Notes: a model not told the origin generated them from the sequence alone. Shown: positions 1 to 11,768, numbered from the stretch's first letter. The stretch: DNA of 64,000 nt from Buxus sempervirens (GCA_947561395.2 OX387186.1:37963220-38027219), one strand, 5' to 3'. Made by a program: numbers and translations.

Positions 1-297
1 AAGTTTAACATACTTACAGTAAGATTACTTGTTGACTCCGATTGAATTGGGCAACGCTTCCACGTCCTCCTTGAATTTTCTAAGTTGGTTTTAAAAAAGG
101 TTTGATGGAAGGTTGGGTTTAAAAAGGGGTATGTGGAGGTTTGAGCATGGTTTCAGGATGGTAAGCATAATTTGGGCATTAAAAAGGTTTAGGGTGGTGG
201 AGTGGTGGCATGATGGCAGGGTTCGGCCGTGGGTAGCTTCAGGAGGGCAGGGGTTATGGCCAGAGGAGAGGGCTTGTTCAAATGAGGGGGGTGGCCT

Positions 298-310
298 CTC
301 TATTTATAGG
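298..310 (-). promoter_or_regulatory. TATA box of the Ogre 3' LTR
   Basis: On the minus strand the sequence reads CCTATAAATAGAGAG, a canonical plant TATA box. It lies roughly 800 bp inside the LTR from its TG terminus and directly downstream of the palindrome array, so it is the likely LTR core promoter. The copy at 23067-23076 is the equivalent site in the 5' LTR. Confidence 0.75.
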
Positions 311-322
311 TAAAATTTTCGT

Positions 323-537
323 GCCCGTATTTGAAATACGGGCATGCCTTGCCCGTACTTCAAGTACGGGCGTGCCTTGTCCGTAATTCAAATACGGGCG
401 AAAAACGCACATTTGTAAATCTCGCAGAAGTGGCCGTACGGGACGCGTGTCCCGCTGTACAGCGACGCGTGTCTTCTTCCAGAAGCTTGCCCGTATTTCA
501 AATATGGGCAGGGCCTGCTCATAATTGAAATATGGTC
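323..537. repeat. Palindrome array in U3 (CCCGTA..TACGGG type)
   Basis: At least five short palindromes follow one another. Examples are GCCCGTATTTGAAATACGGGC at 323-343 and GCCCGTACTTCAAGTACGGGC just after it. Arms are 6-9 bp and GC-rich, with AT-rich centres. On the minus strand the array lies immediately upstream of the TATA box, so it belongs to the promoter-proximal part of U3 and not to the transcript. Confidence 0.85.
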
Positions 538-1096
538 CAGCACGTTTTTAAAATGTTTGGATTTCAAACCTTTATTCAATTTGGTTTTTTTGCAAGATTT
601 CGTCCGATTTCTTTGATTATTTTATTGAAAAGCGAGATTCCTTTTATTAAAATATTATTAAACACATTTATCTTATTTATTTTATTGGTTTATTCCATTT
701 TTGCTGCCTTTTTGCCACATGGGCAGTTTTTCTGAAACTTCAACTGCTCATAACTTCTTCGTTCGGTGTCCGATTTCACCAAACTCAGTGTCGTTGGAAC
801 CGGCTCGGAACCACCTATCTATTGGGATCAAGTTTGGCAGTTGAATTGGGGTCAAGGAAAAAGTCAACTTTTCGCTCCCCAAAAGTTTGACCAACTCATA
901 TCTTTTTCATCTGGACTCCGATTCCAGCAAATCCAGTTGCGTTGGAATCGTGTTGAAATGCTCTTTTCAATGAGATGAAGTTTGATGGCAAAATTTACTT
1001 GAATCAAAAAGTCAATTTTTGACCCCTCAGGGTTTGACTTTTAGTTTGACTTTTCATTTTTCTTTATTTTGGGGGTGCAAAAATCAGGTGCTAACA

Positions 1097-1114
1097 GCTG
1101 CCCCTCTTTGCTGG
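1097..1114 (-). other. Polypurine tract of the Ogre element
   Basis: On the minus strand the bases next to the LTR read CCAGCAAAGAGGGGCAGC and are followed at once by TGTTAGCACC, the LTR start. A purine-rich run directly upstream of the 3' LTR is the expected plus-strand primer site. Confidence 0.8.
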
Positions 1115-2899
1115 AGTCACCTTAGGGGATGAACGACAAAGAAGAAAAAGAACCTTACTTTTGCACCTTGCATTTCTGTCGACATGGTCGACGAGCTCAA
1201 TCACTGAATTGTTTTTAATGAAAGGGAAGTGTCAGATGTCTGGTATCACTTCCTGACTTTGGAATCCCTATACCCTCTCTCGGGCTTGAATAGGGTTGTT
1301 TCTTAGTTCTTTGTTTTTTGAAAAAGAAATATAGGATTAAATCTGAGCTCATCAGCCTGTTTCGGCGTTGATGCAAGGCACTTAACAATGTTCTCTTCTT
1401 TTTTGTTTGTTCCTTTAAAGCTTTTAGTGACTTCAGTTCTGACTACTTCTTCTTCCTTTTTTTTTTTTTTTTGAAATAGGCCAAGGTATGGGTTTGGGAG
1501 TGCAGGTGGGAGGACGGGAGGAAGCTTTCGCGCTACTGTCTATCATCTCGGAGACCGCACACCTACTCTAGCCTATACTATTTACAAAAGTGAGAATCAA
1601 AATTTACAAGAAGGGGCGAATTGGCCCATTATTGCTCTTCCTTGTTGCTTCTCCTTGCCAGGTTCTTTCTCTTGTCGAGGCATTTAAAGCTTCTCTTCCC
1701 ACTTATGAGTATCCACTGGGGATCTGGTGGGAGTATGATCTGTCTAGATGACTCTCTGGGGATTATTGTGATGTCTCTCTTTGCTCTTGAAGTTTTGTTA
1801 GAGGGTTTGAGGATCTTGACGATCTTTTTTCTTCTGAGCCCTGCTGGGGATGAAAGGGAAGAAACCTCTGCTGGGGAATGAAGGAACAAAGTATCCTCCT
1901 CATGTTTATTTTTGCATCTTTCTTCCTTCTTTGTACCTGTACAAGGAACACAACATCAGTGTTTGCTCCATTGGGGATATGCAAGGTTGGTTTATTCTAA
2001 ACCTTTTACTCATCACAATCAAAAATGGCTATTGATTACGGCAATGAATCCTTCTTCAAGGGTTAGCAGCACAGCTGGGGAAATTCCAAGAATAGTTAAG
2101 CAGAATAATTACGGAAAAACACAGATGTGGTAGTGTGTGTTTGTGCCTGCAATTATCAAAAAAGTCAATCCTTAAGTTAGACACAGATTAGAGTACTTGG
2201 TATCTTTAGCCTTGTCATCATAGGCCTTGGAGTGTTGACTCAAACAGGGTCTGCCAATCTGGGCCCTTCAGGTCACTTGGCTGTCCCCACTCAGTGCACT
2301 GTCCAACCTGTTTCTATTTTTGCTGCATTTTCCTTTCTCATCAAGGCATGACCAGCTTTTTTTTTTTTTTTGACCACGACTGACCCTTTTTGCACATAGC
2401 GCCCTTTTTGGGTTTTCACTATGTCTGGTCCTTTCAGAGAGAATCCAATTCCGTCATTACCAGAAAATGCGGATTTGACTGTTTTGCTTAAGATAATTCA
2501 TTTTAGGATCCGAGAGGTCTTCGAGGTTGGACGAAATGTAGGCTGGGTTGGGGTTTTGAAAGAAAGACAAATGGCTCAAAAAGATTGTAACTTTATGGGT
2601 TTGCACAGTACTCCTTTTATTATTGGGGCTTACATCCTGGCTTATTTTGATGTGGGGTTCCCCGTTTTATTGTGCCTTTTTCTTTTTTCTTATTTTCTTC
2701 GCAATTGCTCTCCATTTTTTTTTTTTGGGGCCATGAATGCCCTTTTTGGTGTGAAGGAACACCTGTACTAGGATTGAAAAGAAATTTTCAGGCTCAAAAG
2801 TGTTTAACTAAAGGAGAATTTTTTGGGTTTTTTGGGAGGATTTACAGTCTTAGGGGAGAGTCAAGGATGGCCTCTCTTCATTTCCCAATTGGAATGATC
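1115..2899 (-). other. Non-coding 3' region between integrase and 3' LTR
   Basis: About 1.8 kb with no recognisable domain. It contains several T-runs (for example near 1460 and 2360) and diffuse low-complexity sequence. Long 3' untranslated regions are usual in Tat/Ogre elements. I see no captured gene and no clear tandem array here. Confidence 0.7.
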
Positions 2900-4255
2900 T
2901 CAAGGATAATACAGTTTGACTGCATCTGCATTTATTGGCTCAGGAAAAATAGTTCCATCCATCTCTTGTAGGATTAGTGCTCCTCTGGACAAAACTTTGT
3001 GTACTATGAATGGTCCTTCATAGTTTGGCTTGAATTTCCCTTTATTGTCTTCCTGGTGGGGGAATATCTTCTTCATAACAATGTTGCCCACCTTGAAGTG
3101 TCGTGGTATTACTTTCTTGTTATAAGTCCGAGCTGCTCTCTGCTGATAGAGTTGCCCGTGGCATAAAGCCTTAATTCTTTTCTCGTCAAGCAACTGCAAC
3201 TGGTCAAACCTTGATTCTTCCCATTCAATGTCATCAACCTCTACTTCCTTCAGGATTCTAAGTGAAGGGATCTGCACTTCCACGGGAAGGACTGCCTCCA
3301 TTCCGTATACAAGAGAGAAAGGAGTTGCTCCGGTTGAGACCCTAATTGAGGTTCGGTATGCATGCAAAGCATATGGCAGCTTCTCATGCCAGTCTCTGTA
3401 GGTGACTACCATCTTCTCCAATATCTTCTTCAGATTTTTGTTGGCAGCCTCTACTGCTCCATTCATCTTGGGCCGATATGTTGTGGAATTTAGATGTCTG
3501 ATTTTCAAATCACCACACATCTTGTTCATGTCCTTGTTATTCAAATTCTTGGCATTGTCTGTGATAAGTGCTTCAGGTACACCGTAGCGACAGACAATAT
3601 TATTTCTGATGAATTTCAGCACATGGGACCCCTTGACATCTGCAAAGGACACGGCCTCTACCCACTTGGTAAAATAGTCTATTGCAACCAAGATGAATCG
3701 ATGCCCATTTGATGCCTTCGGATGGATTTCTCCAATCATATCAATTCCCTAGATGGCGAAGGGCCAAGGAGAAGTCATTGAGTACAAAGTGTTGGGCGGT
3801 GCATGAATGATGTCAGCATAAACTTGGCATAACCGACACTTCCTTACGTGGATGTGGCAATCGTGTTCCATAGTCAACCAGTAATAACCCATTCTCAAGA
3901 TTTTCCTTGCTAGCATATGCCCGTTTATATGTGCGCCACATTGTCCCCCGTGGACTTCATCAACTAGCTGTTCTGCTTCTTCCTCTGTTACACATAGCAG
4001 CAGTGAATCATTGTAGGACTTCTTGTATAGCTTACCTCCACTGAGGAAGAACTGTCCTGCCAGTTTCTGAATCGTACGCCTCTCAGATGCTGTGGCGTTC
4101 TCTGGCAAAATCCTGTCTTTCAGGTACCTCATTATGTCTGTATACCAAGGTTCCCCTTGTGGTGTACTCTTCTCAACACGAAAGCAATAGACAGGAGAAC
4201 GCCGCACCTCTATCTCCAATGGTTGTACCCAAGTATCACCAGTGATGGTTGCCAT
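2900..4255 (-). pseudogene. Ogre integrase (zinc-binding and DDE core), one stop
   Basis: This is the C-terminal part of the pol polyprotein, which would insert element cDNA into chromosomes. The N-terminal part (3749-4255) has the integrase zinc-binding pattern: histidines in HGGQCGAHINGH, then cysteines in KCRLC. The catalytic core (2900-3739) shows the first Asp in DYFTKWVEA, the second in ITDN and the Glu in GAVEAANKN, followed by a gypsy-type C-terminus (KFKPNYEGPF). The two parts share one frame and are separated only by a TAG at 3749-3751, where the motif SPWPFAI.GID normally has Trp. A TGG-to-TAG change is therefore likely. The final stop is at 2900-2902. Confidence 0.9.
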
Positions 4256-5308
4256 AGACGCTAGTGTTGCCAGGGCATCTGCAAACTGATTCCTGTCTCA
4301 TGGCATATAATCAAATGTCACGCTTTTGAACTGTCCTTCCAATTCCTTAATCAGTTCCTGATATGGCACCAACTTTGGATCCTTAGTCCGCCAATCCCCC
4401 ATTACTTGGTAAATGATTAAGCAGGAATCATCATAAACTTTCAACTCTTATATATTCATTTCAGTTGCGGCTCGCAAGCCCAACACAAATGCTTCGTATT
4501 CTGCCATGTTGTTAGTGCAATCGAACAAGAGTTTTGCTGCTATTGGATGATGGACTCCTTCTGGGGAAATGATTACTGCTCCAATCCCTTTCCCATTGAT
4601 GTTGACGGCCCCATCAAAGAACATTTGCCATCCGGTTTCCTTCCCTGCTGACTCGGCATACATTATTTCATCATCCGGCAATCCGGTGAGAAGTGGTTGA
4701 TAGTCGGGCACAGGGTGTTCTGCCAGGCGATCTGCCACTGCCTGTCCCTTTATTGCCTTTCTTGTAGTGTAGACAATGTCATACTGAGATAAGATAACCT
4801 GCCACTTGGCTATCCTTCCAGTGGAGATCGGCTTTTCAAAAATGTACTTCAGGGGATCCGTATCTGAGAGCAAAAGGACAGTATGACTGAGGAGATAGTG
4901 CCGGAGCTTCTGAGCTGCCCATACCAATGCGCCACAGGTCTTCTCAAGCAATGTGTATCTTGTTTCATAATTGGTAAATTTCTTACTCAGATAATAAATT
5001 GCTTGCTCCTTTCTTCCTGTATCATCATGTTGTCCCAGGACACATCCAGCAGCCGTTTCTGTGACTGATAAGTACATGATTAGAGGTCGTCCAGGTACAG
5101 GAGGAACCAAGGTTGGTGGATTCATCAAATAAGCGTTGATTTTGTCAAATGCTTCTTGGCAATCTTCATTCCAGACCACTGGGTTATCCTTCTTTAGCAA
5201 TTTGAATATTGGTTCGCACACGGGAGTCATCTGTGCTATGAACCGACTGATGTACTGTAATCTGCCAAGGAAACCTCTTACTTCTTTTTCTGTGGATGGG
5301 GGAGGCAT
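4256..5308 (-). pseudogene. Ogre RNase H and RT thumb/connection, interrupted
   Basis: Same frame as the integrase. The upstream end (from 5308 down) begins in the RT thumb (PPSTEKEVRGFLGRLQYISRFI) and continues into a gypsy RNase H with KEQAIYYLSKKF, the FFDGA catalytic motif and NNMAEYEA. In-frame stops occur at 4448-4450 (TAA) and 4298-4300 (TGA, in YMP.DRNQFADALA where Arg is usual). RNase H would remove the RNA template during reverse transcription. A solo LTR cuts the protein off from the RT palm at 5308. Removing that insertion and one 5-bp duplication restores the same reading frame. Confidence 0.9.
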
Positions 5309-6686
5309 TGTGCGCACCTCGCACGCGGAAAAGCGAGTTATATGTCTTTTATGGAGTCGCCACTACCTGAAATGGTGCAGGTAGACACCTTGTTGATTTT
5401 TGGTCTGAACCAGTGATTCCGGATAAGTGACCCGATTACAACCCAGGGAAGTCCTTGAACACCCTAGGTTGCCCCATCGAAATGGGTTCCCTTAAATCAA
5501 TTGGATCGTATTTGGGTTTATTTATTATTATTTAATTTTTTTTATCTTTTATCTTTTATCTTTTATATATATTCTTTATTTTTTTATTTTATGATCACAT
5601 GTGTACAAATATTGGAGGAATGAAGGTTGCTATACTAAATCCTATACAAAATATAATACATATAAAAAATTCCAAAATAAAGAAATTTAAATCAAATATT
5701 CCAACATGTAGCAATGTACTTTGTTACTTAAAAAAATATACATGTAATTATTTATTTATTTATCTTTTATAATTATTTTTTTATTTTATTATTATTATTA
5801 TTATTTTTTTCTCTTTCTCATATATACAAGGGATTAGAGGAATTAACATGTTACATTATACATGAAGTAAAATAAGAAGGTTTATTAAGATATTCTAGTC
5901 AAGAAAAAAAAATTCCAAAATGAGTAAACCTATGGCAAAAAATATATATACAATCCCACATCATTTAATCTTTTATTATTATCATTTTTTTATTGTTTTC
6001 TTTTTTTTTTATGATAATTTATTCACACAAAGCATGTATTAAAAAAACTCAATCTTATTTAGCCATTGAAATTTACACTTTATTTTTCCACATTTTTTAT
6101 TCTCATTTCTAAGGATTTGGATCACTTTATTTTTCCACATTTTTTATTCTCATTTCTAAGGATTTGGATAAGAGAAGAAGTGTTATAAGAAATTAATAAA
6201 AGTTACAAGAAAAAAAATCTGTTTAAAAGAATTAATAAATTAAAAGAAATTAAAATTTTTAAATGTGTTAGTTAAGACTATTATCTAAAGAATTAAGAAA
6301 AGAAAAAAAAAATCTGGTTAGTAAAATATATTAATTAAGCATATTATATAAAGAATTAAAAAAAATCTGGTTAGTATGTGTTTTAATCATACAAGAAAAA
6401 AAAAAGAAAATAAAACAAATAAAGGCCTAGGGGTTGTTTTAAAAACACTTTAAAGAAAGGGTAAAAAAAAAAATAGAATAATTTCTGTTTAAACCCCTAA
6501 CTTTTCAGCTTAACAAACTAACCACAAAAGTTCATCAAATTTTCAAAATTCCACCCCCAAAACCAATCGATCTACAGAATTTTTATTTTTTTTCTTGTCT
6601 TTCCCATCTTCCAATCTTTCTTCTTTCTTTTATTCTAATTACTCTCCATTCCCTCCCAACTCTCAAAAGCATAAAAGAAACTTAAG

Positions 6687-7098
6687 AACAGCCGCTGGTG
6701 GCTGTCCAACAGCCACCTGCGGCTGTTTATCTTCTTAACCAGGAACAACAAAAAAAAACAGCAAATGTTTTCTTATCATCTAACACAATTTCTCTTTCAA
6801 TTCTCCCCCCTTTCATTTCCTCCAATACCTCACTAATTATTCCCAACTTTTAGACCAAAGAAAACAATTTAAGAACAGCCGTAGGTGGCTGTCCAACAGC
6901 CACCTGCGGCTGTTCATCTTCTTTATCAAAATCAGCAACTTCGGCTGAGCAACCCCCCACCAATCTCAGGTAATTTCTCTTTTAATTCTCCTCCTTTTAT
7001 TTCCTCCAATACCTCTTTAATTCTTCCCAACTTTTAAACCAAAGAAAAAATTTTAAGAACATCCGTAGGTGGCTGTGGGACAGCCACCTATGGCTGTT
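6687..7098. repeat. Three spaced hairpins in LTR G (about 185-bp period)
   Basis: Near-perfect hairpins occur at 6687-6727, 6874-6914 and 7058-7098. Each has arms of about 18 bp (AACAGCCG..GGTGGCTG paired with CAGCCACC..CGGCTGTT) and a loop of about 5 nt. They lie in degenerate direct repeats of 184-187 bp that share TTTTAGACCAAAGAAA and TTTCCTCCAATACCTC. A fragment of a fourth copy follows at about 7123-7145. In LTR orientation they are downstream of the TATA box, so they could be transcribed. Confidence 0.85.
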
Positions 7099-7926
7099 CC
7101 ATTTCATCCTTCCATTTCACCTCCAGCCACCTGTGGCTGTGGGACAATCCCCCATTAATGTTCTTTTTCATTTCATTTCCTCTCCTTTGAATTCTGGTTT
7201 ATCTCTTAAAAAAAATCCAAGAACAGCAACCTACGGTTGTTGCTTGTGTTTTACCAGGCTATTGTTTAATTTTTTTATTTTATTTTTACCAAGCTCCATT
7301 CAATTGTACATTTCTGCTATTGTTTATTTTATCTAACATTTTAATTTGAGCAATATGAGAATAAGTAAATACCAAATGAAATCAACCATGGCCAAACACC
7401 TCATCTGTTTTAAAATTTTTAACATGCTTCGGCCATGCATCATATGATCATGTTTTACAAAATAAATCAATAAGCATGGTTATCATTTCATTAACAATTC
7501 AACACAAAAAAAAAACTCAGAGATTCTAACCAAGAATCACTGTTATGTCTTGGCCATAACAGTGATTCAAATTTAAAACTTTGGGCATAAGCATGCTTCG
7601 GCCATAAAAAAATTATCATATCATTTTTTATCTATTGGATAATTAAACAACACTAAAAAAATCTGGCCATAACATAACAGTGACATGTCTTATACTATTT
7701 GACAATCCAACAACATACAAATACTTGATTAAAAATAAACATACAAAAAATAGAGGAAAAAAACCTGGTATAGGATTGATTTCCCGGAAGCTAATGAGCT
7801 CAACTCTAGATGTTCCCTCTTTCCTCTTGCACAACCTTCTTCCTCCTTTTTCTCACTTCCCTCTTTGCTTCTTTTTTAGAACTCTCTTCTTTTGATTTTT
7901 GTCCCCCTTTTGCTCCCAACTTCAAG

Positions 7927-7940
7927 CCCTTTTATAGAGG
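7927..7940 (-). promoter_or_regulatory. TATA box of solo LTR G
   Basis: On the minus strand it reads CCTCTATAAAAGGG, a strong TATA match. It lies about 860 bp from the LTR start at 8792, a position similar to that in the other Tat-type LTRs here. Confidence 0.7.
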
Positions 7941-7977
7941 TTTCCCACCCCTTCAAATTCTTAACCCCAAACCTTTC

Positions 7978-8236
7978 CTCTTCCTCTCTTAAACAAATTA
8001 ACTCTTCATCTTCCTCTCTTAAACAAATTAACTCTTCCTCTTCCTCTCTTAAACAAATTAACTCTTCCTCTTCCTCTTCTTCAGCAACTAAACTCTTCCC
8101 CTTCCTCTCTTAAACAAATTAGCTCTTCCTCTTCCTCTTCTTAAGCAACTAAACTCTTCCCCTTCCTCTCTTAAACAAATTAGCTCTTCCTCTTCCTCTT
8201 CTTAAGCAACTAAACTCTTCCCCTTCCTCTCTTAAA
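7978..8236. repeat. CT-rich tandem array in LTR G
   Basis: The motif CTTCCTCTCTTAAACAAATT followed by A/GCTCTTCCTC repeats at least six times, first with about a 30-bp period and then about 60 bp with added AGCAACTAAACTC. It lies just upstream of the TATA box in LTR orientation and reads as a purine-rich GA tract on the coding strand. Confidence 0.85.
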
Positions 8237-8505
8237 CACCCTCATTCAATTAGGTTTGGTCAAAGTCCATTTTGTCCCAAATTTTTATTAGGCTTATGTA
8301 TTTTTTAAGCTTTGTTTCAATATCTCAAGAGAATATGAGTTGGACCAATTCGTCCAACTCATTTCTCTTTGTTTATTTTTATTATTATTATTTTTTTAGT
8401 CTTAATCTTTTATTAACTTTGTTATTCATTTGCATAAGAAACCCCATTAGGAAACTTAATTATTTACTAAAACAACCCCACAAAATTTTAATTTATCATT
8501 GGTTA

Positions 8506-8541
8506 CATGGCAGCCACCATGGCATACACGTGGCTGCCATG
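8506..8541. repeat. Perfect 12-bp inverted repeat in LTR G
   Basis: CATGGCAGCCAC at 8506-8517 and its exact reverse complement at 8530-8541 flank a 12-nt loop. It lies upstream of the LTR TATA box. Confidence 0.85.
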
Positions 8542-8792
8542 TGGCATCCAATTTCGGTTTTGTAAAAATCCCCAAACTACCCTTTATTTATTTTATTCAT
8601 AATTTAGCCGTTTGACATCCGATTTGAGCACGGTTCGGTGCATCGGAATCGGTTAAGAATTCTCTTTGTTATGGGCTTGTTATTTCAAAAAGATGGGTCC
8701 ACTATAAAAACCTCGATTTACGTGCCTACATATATGCCGGTTTAAGATATGCTTCTTGGGCAATTTTATAGTGCAAAAATGGGGTGCTGACA

Positions 8793-9820
8793 GGCATCTC
8801 CAGAATTGCTTTCACTTTGACTGGGTCAACTTCAATTCCTCGTTTCCCAACGATGAATCCGAGTAGCTTCCCTGATGTAACTCCGAACACACACTTATTC
8901 GGGTTCAGCCTGAGCTTGCATTCCCTGAGCCTGTCAAACACTCTTCCAAGGTTCACCAAATGACTTTCCTCTTCCTTTGACTTTGCAATCATGTCATCCA
9001 CGTACACTTCCATTTCCTTGTGCATCAGGTCGTGGAATAACAAAGTCATTGCCCGCTGGTATGTGGCATCTGCATTCTTCAACCCAAATGGCATTACTTT
9101 GTAGCAGTATGTGCCCCAATGCGTGATGAAGGAAGTCTTTTCCATGTCTTCAGGTGCCATTCGTATCTGATTGTACCCAGAGAATCCATCCATAAAGGAG
9201 AACATGGAATGAGTTGCAGTATTATCAACCAATATATCAATGTGTGGCAGCGGGAAGTCATCTTTCGGGCTTGCCTTGTTCAGATCCCTGTAGTCAACAC
9301 ACATCCTGACCCTTCCATCTTTCTTGGGGACTGGCACGATGTTTGCTAACCACTCTAGGTAATCTGTAACTTTCAAGAACCCAGCTTTTAACTGCTTGGC
9401 AACTTCTTCCTTGATCTTCAGGGCCCATTCCGGTTTCATGCGTCTGAGTTTTTGCTTCACTGGTGTGGCCTCAGGCTTTATAGGTAATCAATGCACAACT
9501 AAGTCTGTGTCTAACCCAGGCATATCCTCGTATGACCATGCAAACACATCTGTGTAGATATTTAGAAAATCAGTTATCTGTGTTTTCTGTAATAATTTCA
9601 GCTTTTTTCCAACTTGAAGAATCCTTGGTTGTTCTGTGTCACCTATGTTGATAGGTTCAGTTTCCTCAACGTTAGCCTGGAGACCCTTTTCATGTCTGTC
9701 CAAGGCAAATTAGATTTCAGGTGGGGTCTCCCATGATTCATCATTAACCTCAAGTTTATAAGGAACACTGGGGATAATTCCTGAATCGTTGTGATGAGTA
9801 AGTGTCGTTATCTGATTCAT
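8793..9820 (-). pseudogene. Ogre reverse transcriptase (palm and fingers)
   Basis: The polymerase copies element RNA into cDNA. Visible motifs in order are VPKKDGRVRMCVDYRDLNKA, the FSFMDGFSGYNQI block with its catalytic Asp, MPFGLKNADATYQR and the YVDDM active site, then KCVFG and LGFIV before the solo-LTR break at 8793. The frame can be followed upstream through VFAWSYEDMPGLD to a possible Met at 9820. In-frame stops are at 9488-9490 (TGA, where VVHRLP-like Arg is usual) and 9710-9712 (TAA). This frame differs from the gag-protease frame. Confidence 0.92.
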
Positions 9821-10172
9821 GCTCGACACTATGGATTTCTTTTTGTTCTTTTTGACCTTTTTGTTTGATTTTGGCAGCCCGATTATCTATCTCGTGCTCC
9901 GAATTTTTCGGGTGTGCGTCGAGATTGATATTAAGGTTGCGATTTTGAGTTTGCTTATTTGCAGAATTATTCACAGAAGCAGAAAAATAATCAAAAGACT
10001 TCACGCATTTATTAAAAAGTGCAGCAATATCTACATGGGGGAATTTCAGAAGTGGAAGAAACTCCCTGTGGTAGTTCGGCTTTGCGAGTGGCAAGTGGCG
10101 TCGAACTCCAGTTCTGCAATGCGTGTTTGTCCTTGGTTACAGCGGTCACCGCATTCACCTTCCCGGTTTGTA
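9821..10172 (-). other. Protease-RT linker, possible Ogre-type intron
   Basis: Gag-protease ends at a stop at 10173-10175, and the RT frame (shifted by one) opens near 9820. The interval has no recognised domain. Tat/Ogre elements are known to carry an intron between protease and RT, and position, length and frame shift fit that. I cannot fix the splice sites by eye. Simple decay by frameshift is the alternative. Confidence 0.5.
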
Positions 10173-11756
10173 TCATGCTGATACTGCTGTCAGAAGAAAT
10201 GCAGATGGGTCATCAGCTGTGCCCTTTTTTGGTTGATTCTGACTGGAATCTTCTGACGATACACTGATCCATACCCCGCGGCGGACGATAGTCCCTGGTA
10301 CCCGAATGGTGACTTCATTGGGTGGTTCCACCTTAGGCAATGCCTTGGTTACAGATTTTTCTGATGATTCATCCCTCCTACTGGAAGAATGTTCGTCAGG
10401 GGCCCAGTTACCATAAGTTTCATGATAAGCCAGCTCAGTAGGCAGTCCCAGTACTTGGGGCATATTCTGGAACATCTGACCCAGACCATCCTTGGTACTT
10501 GGGTGTATAATGCAGATAGGAGGTGGGGGAGACCTTTGCCTTGGAGTGGGTTCTCCTGAACTATCCTGGCTTTCCATCATGTAGATGTACTGAGCTGGCT
10601 CTTCTTCTTCAGCCTCAGTCGGCGGTGCCTCGAACGCATCTGATGGGTAGGTCAACGCTTCTTCTGGGATAGCTGGTTTTTCGGTGTCAACTGACTGCCA
10701 AGAGAATAGAGTAGACAGTTCTTCCATCAACCCACTGAGAGCCTCTGGGTTCTCTTCTGTAACTGTCTCCTGGGGCAAGGGAGGTTCATCCCATAACCTT
10801 TGCAGATAATTAGCTTCCGCTTGCTCGGCTGGATCATTGAATTCATCGCCCCATCCCTGGGGGACTATATTCTGAATGGCCTGTGCAGCTTCCCTCTCCA
10901 TATTGGTAAAGTGATGGTATAATTGGCCATGTACACAGATGGGCCAATGTGGGTCCCTTCCTTCTGCTCTTGCCCTCTTTCGTTCAGCTTTCCTGCCAAA
11001 TAGCCTGGCATAGTCTTCAGGTTAAGGAACAAACCCCAATCCAAAGCCCACAGATTTGTCACATGGCTGGATTGCAGACTTGATACCTTGCTTGTATTTG
11101 CCTAACCCTTCTCCTACTCGGAGGCCACAGTCGGCGCATTCAGCAGCACCGAACATGCTCTTTCTTTTCCTTCTTCGGGACAAGTCTGATTGCAGAGGAG
11201 TAGGAATGCGGTTTACTTGCACCATTTCAATGTCTTGAAAGTTCAGGGAAGTGGGCAGCTCATAATCAATCATAGGTACCCCTCCTTGTTCAAATTCTCT
11301 GTGATTTTCTGCATGCACCGTGATCAATTGATTTCCTGAGATAAATCGGATCATTCGATGTAAGGTAGATGGTACTACCCCTGCTTGATGTAACCAAGGT
11401 CTTCCAATCAGCAAATTAAAGGAGGCATTGATGTCCATCAACTCAAAGGTAATGAAGAAGGCCATCTCAGCAGTTGTAACTTCCAGAGTAACTTCCCCAA
11501 GGGAATCCTTCTTGGCATTGTCAAACCCGCGGACATTGTTGGAGCTAGGTTTGATTAAATCAGCGTTCAGCTGCAGACTGTGGAAGGTCCTGACTGGGCA
11601 GATATTCAGAGCTGACCCGTTATCGATCATGACCCGTCTTACTATTAAGTCGGAGCATCTTACAGTGATAAACAGAGGCTCTGTATGATTATGACCTTCA
11701 GGGGGCAAGTCTGCTGAGGAAAAGGAGATAGCTTCTGGTGTAGCAATTATAGACAT
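10173..11756 (-). pseudogene. Ogre aspartic protease and downstream region
   Basis: The protease would process the polyprotein. The catalytic signature is MIDNGSALNICP near residue 43 of the open segment from 11756, followed by a gypsy-type LLIGRPWLH about 75 residues on. A glycine-rich GLRVGEGLGKYKQGI stretch resembles the G-patch often found after Tat/Ogre proteases. A TAA at 11022-11024 interrupts the frame. The rest (to 10173) is acidic and proline-rich with no known domain. It is in frame with gag upstream, separated by a TAG at 11769-11771. Confidence 0.85.
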
Positions 11757-11768
11757 TACTGTCTCCAG

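Larger units (their letters stand above)
1..1096 (-). repeat. 3' LTR of the Ogre/Tat element, window-truncated
   Basis: This segment matches 22767-23863 almost base for base, with scattered substitutions and about one net indel. It ends in GGTGCTAACA, so in element orientation the LTR begins TGTTAGCACC. The missing part (matching 21469-22766, about 1.3 kb) lies off the left edge. The LTR holds the U3 start, a palindrome array and a TATA box, all on the minus strand. Confidence 0.93.
5309..8792 (-). mobile_element. Solo LTR G (Tat-type, 3.5 kb) inside the Ogre RT
   Basis: The insertion starts TGTGCGCACC and ends GGTGCTGACA, and GGCAT flanks it on both sides (5304-5308 and 8793-8797). No gag or pol is present, so it is a solo LTR left by LTR-LTR recombination. 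Its termini and a GGAGTCGCCACTRCCTGA-like segment near the left end (5354-5371) match the host Ogre LTR, so it is a related but diverged family. The TATA at 7927-7940 sets the orientation as minus. The part from about 5515 to 6500 is very AT-rich with poly-A/T runs and no other structure. A direct repeat of about 45 bp occurs near 6074-6167. Confidence 0.92.

Noticed and set aside
5309-8792. A complete small retrotransposon instead of a solo LTR
   Set aside because: No internal terminal repeat pair, primer-binding site or polypurine tract was seen inside the insertion.
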